Shown here piece after piece: positions 57,101 to 64,000 of a stretch of 64,000 nucleotides of DNA (position 1 is its first letter; the number at the start of each line of letters is the position of its first letter). The stretch lies in NCBI GenBank assembly GCA_016858145.1, contig JAEHOE010000110.1:186001-250000 (forward strand), given 5' to 3'. Below the pieces are notes generated by a model. It was not told where the DNA came from and ran no database searches. It saw only the letters and a list, made by a program, of their open reading frames with translations. This stretch comes from Edaphochlamys debaryana. Taxonomy: Eukaryota; Chlorophyta; Chlorophyceae; Chlamydomonadales. The translations under genes were made by a program, and so were the position numbers.

Positions 57101-60100
57101 CTTGAGCATCGGGCTGTCGAGTGACTCACCGGGCCGGGGCGGGGAGGACGTCAGCGGCTCCGCCGCCGCCGCGCTGGCCGCCGCCACGGCCGCGGCGCGC
57201 CGCTCCGCCGTGAGGTCCTGCAGCTGCTGCTGCAGCGCCTCGAAGCGCTCGCACAGGCGGTCGTTGTCGGCCTGGAGCTGCGGGCGGCGGGCGGGCGTTT
57301 CATTGTGTCTGTGAGCGATGTGCCAGTCGTAGTGTCAGCCAAGCTCGCTCTCAGCTGCGCATGTGCTTGAGCAACTGCTGAACGAAGCGCACGGCAGCAT
57401 AGCATTACCGTACCAACTGGGCCGTCGTGCAAGGCCGCACACGGTTGACGTGACGCACGCACCTGCCGCGCCAGGCCCTGCTGCCGCGCCGCCGCTGCGT
57501 CCGCCTCCAGCAACTGGCCCTCCACGTCCACGTGCCGCTCCTCGGCGGCGGCCAGGGCGGCCTGGGGTTGGGGTTGGGGGGGGCGAGTGCGGCGCAACCA
57601 GGGGGGGATGAAGGCAACGTGCCACCGGAGGGAATCAATGAAAGAGATGCAGCACATCCCGGGTGGGGCCGCTGTGAGAGTTGGCCGTGCAAAGACAGAT
57701 CGCGTTCGACTTCGGAAAGCGCGGGAAAGAGGCACACACGCAGGGCTGGTGTAGCTCTGCAGTCGGTGCTTGCCTGCAGCGTCGCGTTGGTCTGCCGCAG
57801 CGCCTCCGCCTCCGCCTGCTGGGACGCCAGCTCCTCGCCCAGCACTCCAATGCGGGTGCGCGAAGAGGCCAGGTCGCCGGACAGGGCCTGCCACGGAGAG
57901 AATGCGGGATCGAGGTAGGGGTGAACGGGAGACACGCAATGCGTTGCTGGGGTGTATGGCGCATGGTCTGCAGGTTGCGCGCTGTGCGTTTGCAGAAAAC
58001 TGGTATGGATGGGGGCGAGACAGGCCAAGACAGAATGGGTTCTGAAGGTCATCGAGACGGCAGGCCGTAGCTGGCGGCAGGGGCCCTTGGTTGGAGACAT
58101 TCCGTAAACCCACCCCACCTGCAATTGGTCCGCAAGGGCCAGCGCCTGGGCGGCGGAGGCCTCGTGCTGCGACTGTAGGCGCTTGGCCTCCTGTGCGGCG
58201 GCGGCGGGCGCACATGGCGTCACTTGGGGCTGCCGCTGCACCTGGGAATTCAAGCTTAGGAGAGCAGGCACCGACGCGTCAACCCACCGCCTCGGCCGCC
58301 GTAGCTGCGTCCTTCGCCAGCGCAAGCTCGCGCCGCAGAGCGTCGGCCGCAACCTGCACAGACACGCGGGCTTCAGTACCTTGCAGCCACTTTCCTGGGG
58401 GCACTCTCTCAGGTCCAGCCAAGCTGTAACCCCCCGCTCCCGCCGAGCTTGCCTGCAGGTGTGCGGCCTCCGCCGCCACGGCCTGCGCCGCGCTGCCCCC
58501 GCCCGCCTGCGCCTCCCGCAGCTGGGAGGAGAGCTGCCGCACGGCCTCCTCGGCTGAGGCGTGCAGGGCCTGCGTGGAAGTTAGGGAGCAGAGTAGAGCA
58601 GAGGAGTAATAGAGATAGGACAGAGTTGGACTGAGATGGAGGTGGAGCACACAGGGACAGTCATTGGTGGCCTCCAATCAACTAAGCCCGACCCGACCCG
58701 ACCCGCCCGCACCTGGACCTGGTTCAGCTGCTCCCGTGCGCGCTCAGCCTGCAGCCAGGGAGGAAAGCAACGGACACCGTGGGGTGCCACCGCACGGCAC
58801 AGCCTGGACACCGCACCCCCGCCCCGGCTTGCCACAGCGCCCCACCTGCCGCGTGCGCTCCTCGCCGCGCGCCGCCGCGTCCGCCGCCGCGCGCTCCGCG
58901 TCCCTCGCCCTCCGCTCCAGGGCCGAGGTCTGCTCCCGCAGCTTGCGCTCCAGGGAGGCCACCTGGTCCAGAGCCTGGCGCCGGGCCTCCTGTGGTAGTC
59001 CAGGGTTCAGGTCACGGGTTCAGGACAGGTTGGGAATATTCTGGGAGGCTAATCCGGATGCAACAAGCAAGGCAGGACTCAGGACAGGTACAGGCAAACT
59101 CAGGAATGGCCAGCATCCAAGACCGGCACAGCCTTCAGCAGGGTGCGTGTGCCTCCTGCTAGTACAGGGTGCCTGCCACTGCAAGGACTTGTGTGCCTTC
59201 ACAGACGACAACATGCTGACTCAGCTGACTCAGCTGACTCAGCTGACTTGCTGACTCAGCTGACTCAGCTGACTTGCTGACTCAGCTGACTTGCTGAGAA
59301 ACAGCTTCCGCAGCACGCAAGCTCCCCGCAAGCACCGGTGCTCACCTCGACGAGCTGCTTGGCCCGGGCGTCGGCGGCGTCGGCAGCGGCGCGGGCCCGC
59401 TCCTCCGCCGCCTCCATCGCCTCCCGGGCGCGCGCCTCGGCGCCCCGCGCGTCGTCCCGCCACCGCGTCTCCTCCTCGCGCCACCGCTCCTCCCTCGCCT
59501 CGGCGTCCGCCCGCTGTCGCGCCTCCCGCGCCTCCACCTCGCCAAGCCACCGCTCCTCCACCGCCGCCGCCCCCTCACGGGCCTTGAGCGCCCAAGACTC
59601 GGCCTCCCGCTGCCACCACTCCTCCCTAGAAGCGGCGGCGGCGTCGGATCTGGCGTGGGCATCGGCCAGCGCCGCCTGCCCCGCGGCCTCCGCCGCCGCC
59701 AGCTCCCGCCGCCAGCGCTCCTCCGCGGCCGCGAGGGCGGACCGGGCCTCTTCCAGGCTCGCGGCGGTCGTGGCGAGCTCGGTCTGCGCAAGGACCAAGG
59801 GGGGGGGGCGCGCGGGGGGCGCGAGGGCATGGGGCCAGGGTGATGCGGCTTGCGTGGGCTGCAGAGCTCTGTCATGTGCACCAGGCAGATGAGCGTTTGC
59901 ACACGTACGGCACTTAGAAAGCAAGGCCAATGACATCCATGCACATGATGATAACGGGTCGGGCAAGAGACGAGAACGCAGTGGCGCGTAGGGAGCTCAC
60001 CTCCAGCTTCCTCAGCCGCGCCTCCCTCTCCGCCGCCTGCGCCGCCGCCTCCTGCGCGGCCCTGCCCGCCTCGTCCGCCGCCGCCGCCTCCTCCTCCCGC

Positions 60101-63100
60101 GCGGCCGCCGCCTCCCGCTGCGCCGCCGCCCGCTCCGCCATGACTGATGCCAGGGCGGAGCGCAGCTCGTGGATGCGCTGGTCCTTGGCGGCCGTGGCGT
60201 CGCCGCCTGCAGTTAACGATTTTGAAACAGCGGGGGGTGGAGGCCGACAGAAAAGAGTCATGATAGGATCATCATCAGTCTTGTACGGCCAAATGCATCG
60301 CTTTTTCTCCAGCGAGTGAGAGTGATATCGACATAGGCGGTTGTGTTGGTTTGCGCGGGGAAGACAGAGAAGAGTCATAATAGACTCCGGATCAGTCTTG
60401 TGCGGCAAGTGATAACGACATAGCGGGGCGGATGTCGCAGCGATCAAGGTAGGAAGAACGGGGGCAGAGGCCGACAGGAGGTCGGAGTCATGGATGGCAC
60501 GCTTGGCTAGGACGTTCAGGCGCTTTGCTCAGGACAGGCAGGAAACCGAAGGGCGAAGCAATAAAATGTGAGCCCGCGGCTCACCCCTGCCCGTGACGGA
60601 GGCCGCGGCGACGCTGGCGGCACCGTCGTCCCGCATCAGCGCCAGAGCGTGAGCTGCGCCCGGCGGCGGCGTCCCGGCGGCCCCCGGCGTGCGTCCCAGG
60701 GCGTCCAGAGTGAGGACCTGGGCGCTCCCGGGTGCGGCCCCGGGGGCCGTGGGGCCGGGGTGCAGGGGCGGAGCGTGGAGGCCCGGGGCGGCGGTGCCGG
60801 GGCGGGGGGCCTCCAGCCGGCCCAGGCGTACCCTGCATGGGGGGGCCGGGGGGGGGGGGGGGGGGGAGGTATGGGGATTGGAGGCGTGTGGGAGAAGGGA
60901 GCGCGAGGGCGGTGGGGTCACAGAGTATTGTGCGTGAGAGAAGTCGAGGCGGTGGTAGCAGCCCACAGCCATGGGCCCATGCAGACCCGCACTGCACCTG
61001 AGTGCCTCCAGCTCGGCCACCGCGGTGGCACACCGCGACTCCAGCTCCACGTGAGCCGCCTGGGGTAGGGGTCAGTAAGGAACAGCCAAGGAAAGAAGGT
61101 TGACTTCAGGCCAGCAGAAGCCGTGTTCTGCACCAAGACACTCTGGAGCCCCATGCGAGGATTTGTACTGCAGGAGAGACAAGAGTCTCATTGAGTGCCT
61201 TGATACCACCCCCCACCTGCGCCTGCCCCAGCTGCCCGATGAGGTGAGCCTGCACCGCCGCCGCATCCCCCAGCTGCCCCGACGCCACGGCGGGCAGCAG
61301 CGCCGCCGCCGCCGCCGCGGCCGCCTGCGCCGCCGCTGCCTGGCGCCGCAGCTCTGAGATGAGGGCGTCACGGTCGCCCACGTCCTGTGTGGGGTGACGG
61401 GTGGAATGGGGAAAGTAATGAGATGCACAGGTCATCAAGGCAAATTGTAGAAGTCCAGATGGCAAAAACGGGTTAAGGACGACGTGTGGTAGGGTGGGGC
61501 GGGTCTGGGCCGGGGTGTGGGTACCTGTGGCTCACCCGTGCTGCCGCCACGAGGCGCTCTTGGGCTCGGTGGCCGTCCTCCTCGGCGGCGCGCCGGGTCT
61601 CCTGCCAGACCATCGGGAGCGAGACAGGGTTCGGATGTGTTGCGGCTTTGACTGGAACGTGCGATGATAGTTAAAAGTGGCGGTATCCAGGCTCCAGCGC
61701 TCCTCCGCAGGCAGCCCATCGCCCCGGCCCCCCCTCTTCCCTCCACACACACCTCGAGCTCCTCCCGCAGCGCCTGCCCCTCCTGCAGCAGCCGAGTGGC
61801 GTTTGACTGGCTCTCCTGAGGGCGGAGAGAGTACGGAGGGAGTCCAGGGTGAAAACGGGGCCGGGGGTGCTTGCACCGCTTCCTCACAGGACCCTACGTG
61901 GGATCCCACAACCTCTCATCCGGGGGGGACCCGGCCCCTAATCCCGTTCCTGCTCGCCTGCAGTGCCGCCGCCGCCCGCTCCAGCTCCTCCAGGACCGTG
62001 GCCGTGCGCCGCTGCGGTGGGGGGGTGCACAACGCAGCGAACGGTAACGCAGCAACACCCGCACGCCACATAGGTCTCGGCGCTTCCCCCCACACCAGCC
62101 CCGGGAAGGGTCAGCCTCTGCTTCAGCCAGGGTCCCCTGCTTCTGCTCTTGGGATTGCTACGTACAAGGGGTCAGCACAGGGTCACCCACACGGCCAGGC
62201 TCCATGTCGCTGCGGCTCCAGCTGCTCCCGAAACCTCCACGCTCCCCTGACCGTTGCATCCTACGGTCAAGTAAGCGCCTCCGCAACACCTGAGGCGCCC
62301 ACCCGCCCAGGAACACACACACACACACACCTGCTGCGGCTCCAGCTGCTCCCTCACCAGTCGGTCCAGCTCCTTGCGTGTGGCCGCCTCGGAGCGCCGG
62401 GCGGCCTCGGCAGCACGAGTGGCCTCGGCCAGCTGGCCTGTGGAGGTTGGTGGGAGGTGTAGGTCGTGACGACATCGGCAGACGTTCAAGGCAACCGTTT
62501 AGGAGGGCGTGGTGAGGAGGATGCGGGGATGAGGCGGGCTAGATGCGCTCCTCACCCGAGAGCTTGGCCGCCTTCTCGGCTGCGGCCCGGCGGTCCTGCT
62601 CCAGCGTGATCCTGGGAAAGCACAATGGGTGAAGCGGCGTAAGCAAAGGTGGGGCAAGGCTTCTCGTAGCAAGGCCTATGGAAGCCCAATGCCAGGCATC
62701 CCGCGGCCCATGGTGCTCAAGCAAGGCAAAGAGCACGAGCAGGACTGACGTGGCCAGCACATACTTTGTATTCGAGCGACTGGTATGGTGTGCGCTCACA
62801 TACACGCCCCAATCAGTCCGGGCCCCCGTGCTCCCTGCGCCCCCCACCTCCCCACACCTGCGCTCCTCCAGGCGCGGCAGCAGCGTGTCGGCCCGGGCCA
62901 GGCGGGACTCGGCCTCCTGCGGACGGGAACACAGGCAGAGGGCGCAGGCAAAGTGCATGGGTGCGTAGCAGGGACGCTCTGTGTCGTGGAGCAGCGGCCG
63001 GGCCAGCCTCATGGGAGAGCGTATGTCAGTATGTGGACCCGTGCGGACCCACATGCAGCCGCGACGTGAGCTGCACGTTGTCAATCTGAAGCTGCCGAAG

Positions 63101-64000
63101 CTGGTTGACGCCCTGCTTGATCCTGGGGGGGTAGGGCCGGGGGGCAGGGCGGGGTCGGGGGGAGAGCGGGGCCAAGGGCGTCGGTGCCATGAAACGGGGC
63201 AGGCACGAGCGGGTCAATCCACACGCCCTGCAGGTGCGCCCAGGGCCGAACGCTTTGAGGAGGGGCCGTCGCGTGGACAGGCAGCCAAGCGCCGTTGGGC
63301 ACAAAAGCCCACGGACCCGTGTGTGCGTGCGCGCACCTGCGGCGGCGCGCCTCCGCTGCGGCCGTGGCCTGCTCGGCCCTGCGCTTGGCCTCCGCCAGCT
63401 GCTGCTGCAGGCGGGCCCGCTTGCGCCGGAGCACACGCAGCCTGGCGGGGGCAGGCGACGGGGGGCAGGCGGGGACAAGGCAAGGCAGGATCAGCGCTGC
63501 GGGTCAGAGTCTGGGGGTTACGATAGCTGTTTTGGCGCACAGGGAGGGAGAGCCAAACCAAGGGCTGCAGAAATAGCGCTGGGCGCGCGCACCGTGCGGC
63601 TGCGACCAGGCGCTCGCGCACGCGGGGCTGGGCGGCGGCCCGCCAGCGCGACGCCTCGTCGGCCGCCGCCCGCAGGCGCTGGTCCAGGGATGCCAGGTGT
63701 TTGAGCCCCCGGGACCGCTCCTCCTGTGTGGGTGGGGTGTGTGGGTTGGGGTGTGTGGGTGTGGGTGTGGGTGTGGGGTGTGGGATGGGTGTGGGGGTGA
63801 GGGTGGGCAGCAGCAGGGGCCTAGGGCATGGCATGAGTTCGTGAGCAGCGTCGTTTTGCGAGACGTGTCCGGGGCAAGGGCCGCAGGCCGAGGACACTTT
63901 CATGATCCCACAGACTCGACGCCCCTTCCTGACCTGTAGCTTCACCAGCTCCGTCCGCGCGGCGTCCTGGGACGCAGCCATGAGGTTGTGTGCGGTGACC
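48195..64000 (-). CDS. Giant coiled-coil protein, at least 54 exons, 2397 residues visible, 5' end outside window
   Basis: Exons in gene order: 64000-63934 (open), 63723-63593, 63441-63337, 63122-63053, 62916-62858, 62611-62556, 62437-62331, 62011-61958, 61815-61753, 61601-61536, 61384-61217, 61059-60998, 60832-60585, 60206-60001, 59783-59346, 58989-58846, 58748-58713, 58569-58453, 58353-58288, 58190-58119, 57887-57774, 57561-57463, 57277-57130, 57007-56772, 56585-56448, 56292-56197, 56087-55953, 55784-55638, 55454-55410, 55255-55133, 55003-54914, 54747-54585, 54435-54266, 54179-54102, 53978-53856, 53700-53669, 53560-53332, 53255-53207, 53026-52944, 52837-52556, 52441-52364, 52213-51917, 51832-51557, 51449-51333, 51159-51061, 50923-50840, 50662-50594, 50474-50271, 50163-50027, 49878-49725, 49543-49373, 49135-48957, 48738-48591, 48461-48195. 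The frame closes throughout. Almost every exon is Ala/Glu/Arg/Gln/Leu heptad-like coiled coil, with Ser/Pro/Gly linkers in several exons (for example 57007-56772 and 52213-51917). The C-terminus has HIHVHMH. No motor, kinase or membrane motif is seen. A cytoskeletal, centriolar or Golgi scaffold is only a guess. Confidence 0.8.
59215..59298. repeat. Nested 9-bp minisatellite (GCTGACTCA) in an intron of the giant gene
   Basis: Three, then two, then one copy of GCTGACTCA, each block closed by GCTGACTT. It lies just upstream, in gene orientation, of the exon at 58989-58846. Confidence 0.9.

Noticed and set aside
57405..58352. 315-codon minus-strand open frame as a separate gene
   Set aside because: It runs through introns of the giant gene and shifts frame relative to the coiled-coil exons there; only short parts coincide with real exons.
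1..64000. CRISPR arrays, bacterial operons, rRNA genes, plasmid or viral genomes
   Set aside because: The sequence is clearly eukaryotic nuclear DNA with spliceosomal introns; no regularly spaced CRISPR repeats, rRNA blocks or viral structural genes were seen. Tandem arrays found are minisatellites.

Overview
The window is nuclear DNA from an intron-rich, GC-rich green alga, most likely a chlamydomonadalean or volvocine species. The evidence is very high GC with G/C third codon positions, short exons cut by many introns with GTG(A/C)G(T) donors and C-rich acceptor tracts, TGTAA poly(A) signals behind most genes, a plastid-type histidine-biosynthesis enzyme, and a Helitron-like helicase remnant. 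All multi-exon models were spliced by eye. Phase was checked across every junction and each model closes in frame, but none has transcript support.

Layout: 1-2.8 kb is a transposon-derived end with the C-terminus of a Pif1/Helitron-type helicase, a 28-bp direct repeat and a tRNA-like B box. 2872-3609 (-) is an intronless imidazoleglycerol-phosphate dehydratase. 4219-19800 (+) is a 34-exon gene for a ~1763-residue protein with an N-terminal TIR domain, a helical and possibly SAM-like linker, about 20 ribonuclease-inhibitor-type leucine-rich repeats and a disordered tail, with no NB-ARC domain visible. 19.8-22.4 kb holds no gene I can support. 22401-28590 (+) is a CDKL-like CMGC kinase with a tail of nearly 900 residues. 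28.6-31.6 kb looks like a long 3'UTR plus intergenic DNA with a strong hairpin. 31616-35964 (+) is an 11-exon coiled-coil protein. 36209-36445 (+) is the oligosaccharyltransferase subunit OST5/TMEM258. 38099-43818 (-) is a 12-exon protein with a possible degenerate SET-like region followed by coiled coil. 44.4-45.0 kb may hold a small minus-strand gene. 45165-46584 (+) is eIF1A with a tiny last exon. 48195 to beyond the right edge (-) is at least 54 exons of a giant coiled-coil protein with 2397 residues visible.

The genes do not form a pathway: housekeeping genes (IGPD, OST5, eIF1A) sit between large, fast-evolving, repeat-rich ones. The shared theme is intron structure. In several unrelated genes, introns hold slightly decayed copies of the neighbouring exon edge together with its splice site. 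Many introns of the TIR-LRR gene are G-rich at the 5' end and C-rich at the 3' end. Five introns have GC donors. A short dispersed element recurs in several introns. The TIR-LRR gene and these intron-resident exon-edge copies are the two observations most worth following up.
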